Below, piece after piece: positions 1 to 8,574 of a DNA stretch of 64,000 nt. How positions within the stretch are numbered: position 1 is the first letter of the stretch; each line of letters starts with the position of its first letter. A program made the translations under genes and the position numbers. The notes beneath the pieces were generated by a model. That model saw only the letters and a list, made by a program, of their open reading frames with translations, made no database searches and was not told the origin of the DNA. The DNA is from Peribacillus asahii (GTDB lineage: Bacteria > Bacillota > Bacilli > Bacillales > DSM-1321). The stretch spans positions 4,431,501 to 4,495,500 of the forward strand of contig NZ_CP026095.1 of the NCBI RefSeq assembly GCF_004006295.1, given 5' to 3'.

Positions 1-272
1 CCACTAGATAAATGAATCGAAACGACCGCGTCATACTCGCTTGCTAAGCGTTCAAACTTCTCTACAAATTGTCCAATTGACGGCTGTGAGGTTGTTGGAA
101 GCTTCTCTTCTCGTTTAACCTTGTCATAAAAATCATCCGTATCTAGATTCACTTCTTCCTCATATACCTCTCCCCCCATAATGACCTGCAGAGGAATCAT
201 ATGGATATGCAAGCGCTCTCGTACTTCCTTCGGGATATAGGCCGTGCTGTCAGTTACGACTGCCGTTTTCAT
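1..272 (-). CDS. degV: DegV family fatty-acid-binding protein, N-terminal part
   Basis: The reading frame starts at 272 with MKTAVVTDSTAYIPKE and runs off the left edge of the window, so only the first 90 residues are visible. The VTDSTAYIP start is the typical opening of DegV proteins, two-domain cytoplasmic proteins that bind a fatty acid or fatty-acyl phosphate. In B. subtilis the degV gene also lies directly after degU on the same strand, and that synteny supports the call. A terminator separates it from degU here, so it may have its own promoter. The 3' part is outside the window. Confidence 0.85.
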   Translation of the reverse strand, partial: MKTAVVTDSTAYIPKEVRERLHIHMIPLQVIMGGEVYEEEVNLDTDDFYDKVKREEKLPTTSQPSIGQFVEKFERLASEYDAVVSIHLSS

Positions 273-350
273 AAATTAAAACCATCCTTATCAAAAGTTT
301 TCTATTTAGTAGTTCATATTGTAAAGGAAATCATAATAGTTTGCATAGTA

Positions 351-382
351 AAAAGCCTGGCCCATTCACAGGATGAGCCAGG
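351..382 (-). terminator. Rho-independent terminator after degU
   Basis: On the minus strand CCTGGC and GCCAGG form a stem around a loop and are followed by a short T run. It lies between the degU stop and the degV start and would separate degSU from degV. Confidence 0.65.
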
Positions 383-401
383 TTTATCAAATAGACCGTA
401 T

Positions 402-1085
402 TTACTTTACTTCTACCCAACCGTTTTTAATCGCTAAGACAACAGCTTGTGTACGGTCGTTTACGTTCATTTTTTGTAAAATATTACTTACGTGGTTTTT
501 CACTGTTTTTTCACTAATATACAATGTTTCACCGATTGCGCGGTTGCTTTGTCCGTCAGCTAAAAGCTGAAGAACTTCACATTCACGTCTTGTTAATAAA
601 TGAAGCGGTCTTCTAATCTCTGGTGCGTGGATTGTATCCTGGTTAGCATTTTCATCTGAAACTAGACGGCGATACTCTTTCACTAGATTATGCGTCACCT
701 TCGGATGTAAATAAGAACCTCCATCCGCTACAACACGTACAGCTTCAATAAGAGCATCCGCATCCATTTCTTTTAATAAATAGCCTTGAGCACCTGTTTT
801 AAGTGCATGCTGTACATAGTTTTCATCATCGTGAATCGATAAGATGATTACTTTTGTCTCTGGATACTGCTGAATCAACTGCTGTGTTGCTTCTATCCCA
901 TTTACGTTTGGCATATTAATGTCCATAATGACAACATCCGGATGATAGTTTTCAACCAAATTCACCGCATCGCTGCCGTCGTCGCCTTCTGCTACCACAT
1001 CAAAAGACGCTTCAAAATCTAAAATACGCTTAACACCTTCACGGAAAAGCTGATGGTCATCAATAATAACAATATTCGTTTTCAT
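402..1085 (-). CDS. degU: Two-component response regulator DegU
   Basis: DegU is the NarL/FixJ-type response regulator that controls exoenzymes, competence, motility and biofilm genes after phosphorylation by DegS. Residues 1-120 form the receiver domain with the acidic pair D9-D10 and the phospho-acceptor D55 in the run [10 protein letters not shown]. Residues 155-227 carry the LuxR-type helix-turn-helix ([32 protein letters not shown]). The length of 227 residues and the near-identity of the C-terminus to B. subtilis DegU leave little doubt. It follows degS on the same strand, as in other bacilli. Several secreted proteases and hydrolases in this window are the kind of genes DegU controls elsewhere, but I have not identified operator sites. 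Confidence 0.97.
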   Translation of the reverse strand: MKTNIVIIDDHQLFREGVKRILDFEASFDVVAEGDDGSDAVNLVENYHPDVVIMDINMPNVNGIEATQQLIQQYPETKVIILSIHDDENYVQHALKTGAQGYLLKEMDADALIEAVRVVADGGSYLHPKVTHNLVKEYRRLVSDENANQDTIHAPEIRRPLHLLTRRECEVLQLLADGQSNRAIGETLYISEKTVKNHVSNILQKMNVNDRTQAVVLAIKNGWVEVK

Positions 1086-1135
1086 CGGCTTCTACATCTC
1101 CCTACATTCTATTTGTTATATGCTGTTTCTTCTGT

Positions 1136-2278
1136 TTAATCTATAAAAGGTATTTGAATAAGAACAAGTGTACCTTCTTTAGGAGATGAATGAATAGTGA
1201 GTTCTCCTTCTAATAAATCGACTCTTTCCTTCATACCAATTAAACCAAATGAGTTTTCCTTTTGAACCGCCACATCGAACCCTTTTCCATTATCTTTCGC
1301 AGAAACACTCACCATTTCTTTACTGATTGATAACTTCACTTGAATAAGAGTCGGTTCTGCATGTTTTAAAGCATTTTGAACAGCTTCCTGCACAAGCCGG
1401 AATAAGGCAACCTCCATGTTAGAAGGCAGTCGCTTCTCTTGTCCTAAATTAATAAAACTTAATTTGGCACCTTTGTTATATTCTTCGATCGTTTGCAAGT
1501 ATTTTCTGAGGGTAGGTACTAAACCTAAATCATCAAGTGCCATAGGACGCAGGTCATAAATAATGCGACGTACTTCATATAAAGCACTGCGAACCATACC
1601 CTTTAAGCTTTTAATTTCAACTAGTGCAGCGTCCGGACCATTTTCACGCTGCACACGCTCAATTAAATCTGAACGCATCATCACGTTTGCAAGCATTTGC
1701 GCTGGACCATCATGAATTTCCCTAGATAGCTTCTTCCGTTCCTGCTCTTGTGCTTCAATGATTTTTAAACCAAAATCTTGCTTGCGTCTAGCCTCTTCCA
1801 AAGCTTCGCCAACAAATCTAAAATCTTGTGTTAAATAATTCATCACAACCGTTATTTGTGAAACAAGGTGAGAAGCTCGATCAATCGTTTGCTGTACATT
1901 TCTTAATCGAAATTCTAAATCATCACGACGATGGCGCAATTGCTTCTCCAACTGTCGATTCATTTCTAAATCAACTTGAAGCTGATGGGCCTTTTCATAG
2001 GCTTCACGCACTTGTTGTTCCGAAAATTTACTAAAATTCCTGCTAACCTCTGAAAGCCGTTTTCTGGCAAATCGAGCCTTCTTATCTAGAAGGTCATTCT
2101 CAGTAATCACAAAGGCTACACGGACTCGAATATCTTCAAGCTCTTTCGTTAATGCTTCAAAATCACGGCGGCACTGCTCTTCAATCTCAAAAACTTCATC
2201 TTTGCTCTCACCAACCGTGCTAATCATCGTTTCCAGGATGATGTCCAAAGATTGAGTCTTGATATTTTTTATGGACAT
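1136..2278 (-). CDS. degS: Sensor histidine kinase DegS
   Basis: DegS is the cytoplasmic histidine kinase partner of DegU. I chose the ATG at 2278 (MSIKNIKTQS) because GGAGGA sits just upstream; the open frame continues 32 codons further up without a good ribosome site. The 380-residue product has an N-terminal coiled-coil sensor region (about 20-170), a HisKA_3 dimerisation helix with the phospho-acceptor H189 in SREIHDGPAQM, and a C-terminal HATPase domain with the N box (EAVQNALKH) and G box (DNGKGF, GLIGMKERV). H189 matches the known position in B. subtilis DegS. There are no membrane segments. degU follows 50 bp downstream. Confidence 0.96.
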   Translation of the reverse strand: MSIKNIKTQSLDIILETMISTVGESKDEVFEIEEQCRRDFEALTKELEDIRVRVAFVITENDLLDKKARFARKRLSEVSRNFSKFSEQQVREAYEKAHQLQVDLEMNRQLEKQLRHRRDDLEFRLRNVQQTIDRASHLVSQITVVMNYLTQDFRFVGEALEEARRKQDFGLKIIEAQEQERKKLSREIHDGPAQMLANVMMRSDLIERVQRENGPDAALVEIKSLKGMVRSALYEVRRIIYDLRPMALDDLGLVPTLRKYLQTIEEYNKGAKLSFINLGQEKRLPSNMEVALFRLVQEAVQNALKHAEPTLIQVKLSISKEMVSVSAKDNGKGFDVAVQKENSFGLIGMKERVDLLEGELTIHSSPKEGTLVLIQIPFID

Positions 2279-2644
2279 ATCGACTCCTCCACTTACATCA
2301 TAGGTATAGCGCAGCATTAGCATTTCAGTAGAATATGACTTAGACACTATAGTATGATAATCATATTGTACCAAAAAGCTATGAAAAATACGCTGAGTTT
2401 GTCATTCCATTGAAACATTTACCCTAAATCAAATATGATACAATATCTTTACCTAATTATAGACTATAAATAATTATCCTAATACAACAAGATAATACCA
2501 TCCTAAACATTCAGTATATACTGCTATACCAACAGCTTTTATTATAGCATGTAGGTTTTTCGTCATACATTAAAGTTTGTTTACTGTTTTATGACAAGGA
2601 ACAGGTACTAAGACCCTTACTCAACTAATGGAAGGAGAAATAGA
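2279..2644. promoter_or_regulatory. Divergent intergenic region between degS and yvyE
   Basis: This AT-rich stretch of about 365 bases holds no convincing gene. It must carry the promoters for degSU (leftward) and yvyE (rightward), but I cannot assign clear -35/-10 pairs. AAGGAG just before 2645 is the yvyE ribosome-binding site. Confidence 0.5.
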
Positions 2645-3286
2645 ATGTTACCGTATTATTTAACTGTCCAGCATCGAGGGGAGCATGAAATCGTCATCGA
2701 GAGGTCGCGCTTTATTGCCCACGTTGCTCGTACAGAAACAGAAGAGGAAGCTCAAACATTTATCGCGGAAATTAAGAAAAAGCATAAAGATGCAACTCAT
2801 AATTGCTCTGCTTATCTCATTGGGGAACGTAATGAAATTCAGAAAGCACTCGATGATGGAGAACCGAGCGGCACGGCCGGCGTTCCTATTCTCGAAGTTC
2901 TCAAAAAGAAAAACTTAAAAGATACAACCGTTGTCGTCACACGTTATTTTGGCGGCATTAAGCTTGGAGCTGGCGGTCTTATTCGCGCTTATAGTAAATC
3001 CACCTCTGAAGGCATTGAAGCAACCGGGATTGTCGAACGAAAGCTTATGCGTGTGGTTTCTACAAAAGTCGACTACACGTGGCTCGGTAAGCTCGAAAAT
3101 GAATTACGTGCTTCCATCTATACGATTAAAGAAATCGAATACCTCGATCAAGTCATCATTCACATTTTCGCGGAAGAAGAAAAGAAGCAGGACTACATCG
3201 ACTGGATGACCGAACTCACTAATGGACAAGCGATTATTCAAGAAGGAGATATCCTATATTTGGAACAAAAAATCAGCAAATCCTAG
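2645..3286 (+). CDS. yvyE: YigZ/IMPACT family protein YvyE
   Basis: A 213-residue cytoplasmic protein of the YigZ/IMPACT (UPF0029) family. The N-terminal domain has the family motifs ERSRFIAHVAR, THNCSAYLIG, DDGEPSGTAG and VTRYFGGIKLGAGGLIRAY; the C-terminal DUF1949 domain follows. Members of this family interact with the translation machinery, but the role in Bacillus is not settled. The gene is divergent from degS and precedes an LCP gene, exactly as in B. subtilis. The start has the ribosome site AAGGAG. Confidence 0.92.
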   Translation: MLPYYLTVQHRGEHEIVIERSRFIAHVARTETEEEAQTFIAEIKKKHKDATHNCSAYLIGERNEIQKALDDGEPSGTAGVPILEVLKKKNLKDTTVVVTRYFGGIKLGAGGLIRAYSKSTSEGIEATGIVERKLMRVVSTKVDYTWLGKLENELRASIYTIKEIEYLDQVIIHIFAEEEKKQDYIDWMTELTNGQAIIQEGDILYLEQKISKS

Positions 3287-3407
3287 TACACCTTGCTCTC
3301 TTCTACGTGTAATTTTTTTGAAAAGAAATTTTTATTTTACGAATATCTAAAATCCATGTAAAATTAAGTTCGGCCTATCTTTTCAAGAAAATTATCAAAT
3401 ACACTCG

Positions 3408-3438
3408 AAAAATAGCATCTATGCATTAGGCTATTTTT
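3408..3438 (+). terminator. Weak hairpin between yvyE and the LCP gene
   Basis: AAAAATAGC and GCTATTTTT form a 9-bp stem ending in a T run, directly before the ribosome site of the next gene. It may end yvyE transcription or act as an attenuator for the LCP gene. The stem is AT-rich and weak. Confidence 0.35.
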
Positions 3439-3454
3439 AAAAGGAGAAGAACAG

Positions 3455-4474
3455 ATGTCTACTACTAGACGTGTTTATAAAATCAAAAAAACAAAAAAGA
3501 GGCGGCGTAAAAGAGTTTTTCTATTCCTTATCCCTCTGCTCGTTCTTATATTAGGCACATCCGCTTACGGAGCAAAATTAGTATTAAAAGCGCAAAATGT
3601 GTTTCAGGAAGCCTACAATCCTGTCGAGGTTTCTTCCAAACGTGATGGGGAAGCCGTCAATCCGCTTGAAGACAATTTCTCGATACTTTTTATTGGAATT
3701 GACGATAGTGATGAACGTGATTTTAAAGGAAACTCTCGTTCAGATGCGCTTATACTTGCTACGTTTAATAAAGATCAAAAGTCTGTTAAACTATTAAGCA
3801 TTCCACGTGATTCCTATGTATATATACCAGCTAAAAACACAACAACGAAAATTAACGCAGCTCATGCAGCAGGCGGTCCAAAAGCAACGATGGATACGAT
3901 TGAGGAATTATTAGATATTCCTGTCGATTATTACGTCCGCATGAACTTTAATGCATTTATCGAAGTGGTCGATGCACTCGATGGAATTGAAGTAGATGTT
4001 CCATATGCGCTTAGTGAAATGGATTCAAATGATAAACAAGGAGCTATTCAATTACAACCTGGCTTACAAACAGTAACAGGTGAAGAAGCTTTAGCACTTG
4101 CTCGTACACGACACCAAGATAGCGATATTCAGCGCGGGGAGCGTCAACAAGAAATTCTAAAAGCCATTATGGCGAAAGCAATGTCTGTTAACGGCGTGAC
4201 GAAATATACGAATGTGATAGAAGCAGTTGGCGACAATATGTCAACGAACCTTCAATTCTCACAAATTAAAGGATTCATAAACTATGTTACAGCTGATCAA
4301 GGCATCGACCTTGAATCTGTAAAGCTTAAAGGAAATGATTTATATTTAAACGGAACGTATTATTATCAATTAGACGAAACATCTGTTGAAGAAGTGCGTT
4401 ATGTTCTACAATCGCATTTAAACCTTGCACCAACGTCTACCCCAACAGAAGCTGTACAATCACCTGTACAATGA
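3455..4474 (+). CDS. tagV: LCP family wall polymer ligase, TagV (YvhJ) position
   Basis: LytR-CpsA-Psr proteins transfer teichoic acid or other anionic polymers from undecaprenyl carriers to peptidoglycan outside the membrane. The 339-residue product has a basic N-terminus, one membrane segment (about 24-43) and an LCP domain (about 75-300) with the lipid phosphate-binding arginines in NSRSDALIL and SIPRDSYV and a later ALARTRHQD motif. The last 25 residues are rich in T, S and P. It sits between yvyE and tagO, the B. subtilis position of tagV, which is why I use that symbol; another LCP gene is at 24126. The ribosome site is AAAAGGAGAAG. Confidence 0.88.
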   Translation: MSTTRRVYKIKKTKKRRRKRVFLFLIPLLVLILGTSAYGAKLVLKAQNVFQEAYNPVEVSSKRDGEAVNPLEDNFSILFIGIDDSDERDFKGNSRSDALILATFNKDQKSVKLLSIPRDSYVYIPAKNTTTKINAAHAAGGPKATMDTIEELLDIPVDYYVRMNFNAFIEVVDALDGIEVDVPYALSEMDSNDKQGAIQLQPGLQTVTGEEALALARTRHQDSDIQRGERQQEILKAIMAKAMSVNGVTKYTNVIEAVGDNMSTNLQFSQIKGFINYVTADQGIDLESVKLKGNDLYLNGTYYYQLDETSVEEVRYVLQSHLNLAPTSTPTEAVQSPVQ

Positions 4475-4478
4475 AAAA

Positions 4479-4506
4479 AGCCCTCCATTGCCGGAGGGCT
4501 TTTTTT
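4479..4506 (+). terminator. Rho-independent terminator after the LCP gene
   Basis: AGCCCTCC pairs with GGAGGGCT around a short loop and is followed by seven T. It begins a few bases after the stop codon. Confidence 0.9.
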
Positions 4507-4514
4507 CAAAAGTG

Positions 4515-4619
4515 AATCATGCGAATTCCGGGGCAAATCATGCCGAATTTGTAAGAAATCATGCCGATTCTAAGAAAAATCATGCGGACTCACCTTAAAA
4601 TCATGCCATTAGAAAACCT
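4515..4619. repeat. Five-copy 21-bp phased repeat (AATCATGC)
   Basis: The octamer AATCATGC occurs at 4515, 4536, 4557, 4578 and 4599, a spacing of exactly 21 bp each time. The rest of each unit has diverged (most begin AATCATGCCGA). The array lies between two terminators in the gap between convergent genes. Twenty-one bases is two turns of the helix, so all copies face the same side of the DNA. Confidence 0.85.
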
Positions 4620-4643
4620 CCATATGCAATATATGGAGGTTTT
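4613..4643. terminator. Bidirectional terminator after tagO
   Basis: A perfect 13-bp inverted repeat (AAAACCTCCATAT and its complement) with a five-base loop has T runs on both strands. It would mainly end leftward transcription of tagO. Confidence 0.85.
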
Positions 4644-4651
4644 CTATAAAT

Positions 4652-5707
4652 CTATGATTTATCCTTCACATTCTTCAGATTAAGAATCTTCAATAATGGT
4701 TGATAATTCGAGCTAACAAGCCCAATCTTCTCTACGATAATCTCAATCGTAATTAGTAAAATAGCTATGATTAACAAAGCTCCCCATAACGTTGCATAGG
4801 AGAAAATAATCGCAGCTAAACCGAACGATGCAGCTAATGCATAAATAAGAATAACCGTTTGTTTATGCGTAAATCCTACATTTAATAGACAATGGTGTAA
4901 ATGAGATTTATCCGGAGCAGAAATCGGTTTTTTGTTCACGACCCTGCGAATAATCGCAAAGAACGTATCCGAAATCGGCACACCTAGAATGATAATTGGA
5001 ATAATTAACGAAACCATCGTTACGTTTTTGAACCCTTGTAAAGACAGTACGGCAATGACGTACCCTAAAAACATGGCTCCTGTATCACCCATAAAGATTT
5101 TCGCTGGATGAAAATTATATTTCAAGAAGCCAACTGTTGCTCCTATTACAGTTACAGCAACCGTCGCTACGAAAATATCTTGTTTAATGACCGCCATAAT
5201 CGCAATCGTAATTAAAGCAATCGTTGAGACACCGCCAGCCAGTCCATCTAACCCGTCAATTAAATTAATGGCATTAATAATCCCAACAATCCACAAAATA
5301 GTAATAGGGATACTCAATACTCCGAACTGTAATGGCTCACCAAATGGTAGATTAATAAACTCTACTTCCAAACCGCCCCAAAGTACAATAATCAAGGCTG
5401 CACCAATTTGTCCAAGAAACTTAGGAGCTGCTCGCAACTCAACCATATCATCGGCAATTCCAATGATAATAATCAAAATAGCACCAATGATTAATGGCAG
5501 CTGCTGCATCACTTGGTCACTAAAGATTAAGAAAGTAAAGAGAAAGCTTAAAAATATCGCTAAACCGCCCATACGCGGCATAATTTTACTGTGTACCTTT
5601 CGTGCATTTGGTTTATCTGTTGCGCCTAGTTTAAATGCTAACTTCCCAACGTAAGGAGTTAAGAACATAGATAGTAAAAAAGCGATCAACAAGGCCCCTA
5701 ATAGCAT
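4652..5707 (-). CDS. tagO: Undecaprenyl-phosphate GlcNAc-1-phosphate transferase TagO
   Basis: TagO catalyses the first step of wall teichoic acid synthesis: it moves GlcNAc-1-phosphate from UDP-GlcNAc to undecaprenyl phosphate. The product is a polytopic membrane protein of the MraY/WecA family, with about ten to eleven hydrophobic segments. Visible family motifs are RKVHSKIMPRMGG, the metal-binding DD in GIADDMVEL, NAINLIDGLDGLAGG, the FMGDTGAMFLGY loop and the PDKSHLHH loop. I chose the ATG at 5707 (351 residues), preceded by GAGGTGGGG; the frame stays open 14 codons further. It is convergent with the LCP gene, as in B. subtilis. Confidence 0.93.
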   Translation of the reverse strand: MLLGALLIAFLLSMFLTPYVGKLAFKLGATDKPNARKVHSKIMPRMGGLAIFLSFLFTFLIFSDQVMQQLPLIIGAILIIIIGIADDMVELRAAPKFLGQIGAALIIVLWGGLEVEFINLPFGEPLQFGVLSIPITILWIVGIINAINLIDGLDGLAGGVSTIALITIAIMAVIKQDIFVATVAVTVIGATVGFLKYNFHPAKIFMGDTGAMFLGYVIAVLSLQGFKNVTMVSLIIPIIILGVPISDTFFAIIRRVVNKKPISAPDKSHLHHCLLNVGFTHKQTVILIYALAASFGLAAIIFSYATLWGALLIIAILLITIEIIVEKIGLVSSNYQPLLKILNLKNVKDKS

Positions 5708-5889
5708 AAGCCCCACCTCTTTTTCGACATAAAACACACGTACTTGCAAAAAAAATTCACATTCGTTGTTTTATTGATTTCATACTCACTTACCCAGTAT
5801 ATATGTTTTCAACGAAAATCTCTATAAAAAAATTACTTTATGGAATTATTTTGCAAGAACAAGAGTTTTTTGTCAATTTATGTTCTGGA

Positions 5890-6618
5890 TTATCCTTTTT
5901 CTTTTAAGACGTTTAACATAAACTTTGGTAACACCATCATACGCTGCCATCGAGTTGGCTGTTGAATAAGACGGTATAGCCATTCTAGGTTCACTTTCTG
6001 CCAAATAACAGGTGCACGTTGTACTTTTTCAGCCAGCACATCAAAACTGCCGCCGACTCCCATAAACAGCCCTTTTTCAAATAGATGCTTATGCATATTC
6101 ACCCATTGTTCCTGTTTTGGAAAACCGAGTGCTGTTAAAATAATGTCTGGCTTCAGATCAGCAATCGACTTGGCCAATTCCTGATCCTCAATATTAATAT
6201 AACCATGATGGTGCCCAACAATCCTTAAATGTGGATACTGCTGTTTGACCTTTTCTACAGCCGCTTCAATGACCCTTTCCTCAGCACCAAGCATATACAC
6301 TTTCAATTCATGCAGATTAGCCAGTTCAAATAAATCATGCATCATATCGTAGCCTGTAATTCGTTCTTCCAGCGGCTGCTTTAACCACTTCGAAGCATAA
6401 ATAATTCCAATTCCATCCGGTGTAATATAATCTGCTGACAAAATAATTTGCTTATATTCTTCATGTTTATTCGCATATTCCACAATTTCAGGATTTGCTG
6501 TAACTACAAAGGTTTTTTGTTCGTTCATAAGCCGAGGATAGATGATTCGATTAACAAATACATCTTTTGTCGTTCGAATAAAAGGAATCGTTAAAATCTC
6601 TACAAACTTCTCTGTCAT
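5890..6618 (-). CDS. tagA: UDP-ManNAc:GlcNAc-PP-undecaprenol ManNAc transferase TagA
   Basis: TagA adds ManNAc to the TagO product and completes the disaccharide linkage unit. The 242-residue protein belongs to the WecG/TagA/CpsF family (GT26). The motifs VVTANPEIVEYA and YITPDGIGIIYASK carry the family's conserved Thr/Asn and Asp; LGFPKQEQW, GGSFDVLAEKVQRAP and LEWLYRLIQQPTRW complete it. The C-terminal segment PKFMLNVLKEKG is the basic, amphipathic membrane-association tail. It lies upstream of tagO on the same strand, with 180 bases between them, so it may have a separate transcript. Confidence 0.92.
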   Translation of the reverse strand: MTEKFVEILTIPFIRTTKDVFVNRIIYPRLMNEQKTFVVTANPEIVEYANKHEEYKQIILSADYITPDGIGIIYASKWLKQPLEERITGYDMMHDLFELANLHELKVYMLGAEERVIEAAVEKVKQQYPHLRIVGHHHGYINIEDQELAKSIADLKPDIILTALGFPKQEQWVNMHKHLFEKGLFMGVGGSFDVLAEKVQRAPVIWQKVNLEWLYRLIQQPTRWQRMMVLPKFMLNVLKEKG

Positions 6619-6732
6619 GTCTGCCAGCCTTTCTTCTGTCCACTAGTTTTAAAAGCTCCAGGCACCTATAAGACGAGCTGCTGGCCTTGAGCTAGACACT
6701 AAAACACCTTGAAAATTTTATCCCACTCTTAA

Positions 6733-6863
6733 CCGGCAGTAAGACTCCCACCTCAAACTTATGAGGAAACAAAGAAGATAGGCGGGAGACAACTGCCCGT
6801 AAAGGTCCGATTAGTTCAACTAACCATCGGCGGAGCCCCGCTGATGGTTAGTTGAACTTTATA
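6733..6863. repeat. Structured dispersed repeat, copy A
   Basis: About 130 bp, present again at 45248. Two palindromic parts are visible: an outer pair GGCAGT/ACTGCC around CCCACCT...AGGCGGG, and a strong inverted repeat at 6814-6857 whose 15-bp arms begin GTTCAACTAACCATC. There is no reading frame. It lies downstream of tagH and upstream of tagA. It resembles a non-autonomous mobile element or a structured RNA more than a regulator of one gene. Confidence 0.7.
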
Positions 6864-6869
6864 AAAAAC

Positions 6870-6915
6870 AAGGCTGTCCCAAAAGTATGCAACTTTGGTG
6901 CAGCCTCGTTTTTTT
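6870..6915. terminator. Bidirectional terminator after tagH
   Basis: AGGCTG pairs with CAGCCT and an inner stem CCAAAAGT pairs with ACTTTGG; T runs follow on both strands. It would end the leftward tagGH transcript. Confidence 0.85.
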
Positions 6916-6943
6916 GAAATAAAGAATGTCACCCATGCACGAT

Positions 6944-7741
6944 TTAAACAGTCGCTTGACTACGTTGTTTCATTTTATCTTCGCGGAATTTCTTTTGTTC
7001 CTTTTTGGACATGGCTTTATAGTCTTTCAAAAACTGTTCGTATTGCGGCATTACTTCTTCAATCGTTCCATATGCCTTTAGCTCACCATATTCAAGCCAA
7101 ACCGCTTTTTGACAAAATTTCTTCATTTGCCCAAGTGAATGACTAATGAAAAACATCGTCTTCCCTTTCGCTTTGAACTCGTTCATTTTATCTAAACACT
7201 TCTCAGCAAAGTTCTTGTCTCCAACAGACAACGCTTCATCAATAATTAATACATCTGGATCAATATGAACTGAAATCGAAAAACCTAGGCGTGACTTCAT
7301 CCCGCTTGAATAGGATTTAACCGGCTGGTCGATGAATTTTCCAAGCTCTGAAAACTCAATAATTTCTGGCTCCAGCTCTTGAATTTGTTTTTTATCAAAG
7401 CCGAGCATGAGCATTTTTAACTCAATATTATCGCGACCTGTCAATTTATTATTCAGCCCAGATGATACTGCGATTAATGCCGATTTCCCTTCTACCTGCA
7501 CCGTACCTTCTGTGGGCGGGACAATCCCCGCGATAATATTAGAAAGCGTTGATTTACCCGAACCATTGATGCCGACAAACCCAATGACATCGCCTTTTTC
7601 CGCCTCAAAACTAACATTTCTAAGCGCAAAATACTCTTCCCCATACTCTTTTGGCAGCAATAAATCCAAAAGCTTGTCGGAGTTCTTTTTATATAATTTA
7701 TATTTTTTCGTTACATTTTTAACGATAACTGATTTTTCCAT
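6944..7741 (-). CDS. tagH: Teichoic acid ABC exporter ATPase TagH
   Basis: TagH is the ATPase of the two-part transporter that flips lipid-linked wall teichoic acid across the membrane. The 265-residue product has Walker A (GINGSGKST), the signature YSSGMKSRLG, Walker B (PDVLIIDEAL) and the H-loop (FFISHSLGQMKKF), as in the polysaccharide-export (ABC-A) subfamily. I used the start at 7741 (MEKSVIVKNV); the frame is open 11 codons further, overlapping tagG. It lacks the long extracellular C-terminal extension of B. subtilis TagH and ends in a short basic tail, so it is closer in size to Staphylococcus TarH. It follows tagG by 16 bases. Confidence 0.92.
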   Translation of the reverse strand: MEKSVIVKNVTKKYKLYKKNSDKLLDLLLPKEYGEEYFALRNVSFEAEKGDVIGFVGINGSGKSTLSNIIAGIVPPTEGTVQVEGKSALIAVSSGLNNKLTGRDNIELKMLMLGFDKKQIQELEPEIIEFSELGKFIDQPVKSYSSGMKSRLGFSISVHIDPDVLIIDEALSVGDKNFAEKCLDKMNEFKAKGKTMFFISHSLGQMKKFCQKAVWLEYGELKAYGTIEEVMPQYEQFLKDYKAMSKKEQKKFREDKMKQRSQATV

Positions 7742-7757
7742 CCTTATCACGTCCCGT

Positions 7758-8567
7758 TTACTTGAAGTCCACAAAGCGATCTCTAAATTTCACATGTAAT
7801 GAAGAACCGATGAGGAAGAAAACAATCACAACAAACCAGAAATAAAGCGTATATTCCCAGTTTCCAATGAAATACCACGATTCTCCAAGCAGTGAAGCGC
7901 GATAGCCTTCTACGATATAATATAACGGATTCAACTTCATAATCTGAACAATCAATGGATGGTCTTTCGCATCCAATACCCATAGAATTGGCGTTAAATA
8001 AAACAAAATTCGCATTAAAGCTGCTACCATATTGTTTACGTCACGGATAATTGTCGATAACGTTGACGTAATTAACCCGAATGAAACGAGTAAAATAATC
8101 GTAGCCAATATATAATAAGGAAGCTGAACAATATACACTGTAGGAAGATAGCCTGTTGTAGCTAGAAGAACGATAATGACACCTAATAGCATAAAATGTT
8201 GATACAGCTTCGCAACAATAACATAAGTCGGTATAACGCTCATTGGAAAGCTCATCTTCGAAACCATTGTTAAACGCGAATAAATGGATTTCGAGGCTTG
8301 TGTCGTTGCTGGATTCACAAAAAACCACACAACAATCCCTGCCATTAACCAAGGAAGAAAATCATGACCATCCACTTTTTCACGATTAAAAATACCAAAC
8401 CCAAATACAAACCAAAAAATCGCAATTTGAATCATTGGGTTAATAATTTCCCATAAAACCCCTAAATAGTTGCCGCTATTGGCACTTTTCATCTCATAAG
8501 CCGACAAGCGCCTCACTAAATAGAAATGATTAATTTGTTCTTTTAAAACAGTCCACGCTGCACTCAT
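7758..8567 (-). CDS. tagG: Teichoic acid ABC exporter permease TagG
   Basis: TagG is the membrane half of the teichoic acid exporter. The 269-residue ABC-2 type permease has six hydrophobic segments and the family elements AYEMKSANSGNYLGVLWEIINP near the N-terminus and LNPLYYIVEGYR near the end. It forms a compact operon with the TagF-like gene upstream (7 bases between them) and tagH downstream, so polymerase and exporter are co-expressed. Confidence 0.93.
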   Translation of the reverse strand: MSAAWTVLKEQINHFYLVRRLSAYEMKSANSGNYLGVLWEIINPMIQIAIFWFVFGFGIFNREKVDGHDFLPWLMAGIVVWFFVNPATTQASKSIYSRLTMVSKMSFPMSVIPTYVIVAKLYQHFMLLGVIIVLLATTGYLPTVYIVQLPYYILATIILLVSFGLITSTLSTIIRDVNNMVAALMRILFYLTPILWVLDAKDHPLIVQIMKLNPLYYIVEGYRASLLGESWYFIGNWEYTLYFWFVVIVFFLIGSSLHVKFRDRFVDFK

Positions 8568-8574
8568 AAGTTAT

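Noticed and set aside
5187..5654. 155-codon plus-strand frame inside tagO
   Set aside because: It is antisense to a well-supported membrane protein gene, has no ribosome site, and its composition mirrors the tagO codons.
6733..6863. Riboswitch or T-box leader
   Set aside because: The repeat lies downstream of tagH, its second copy is in an unrelated context, and I recognise no known riboswitch core.
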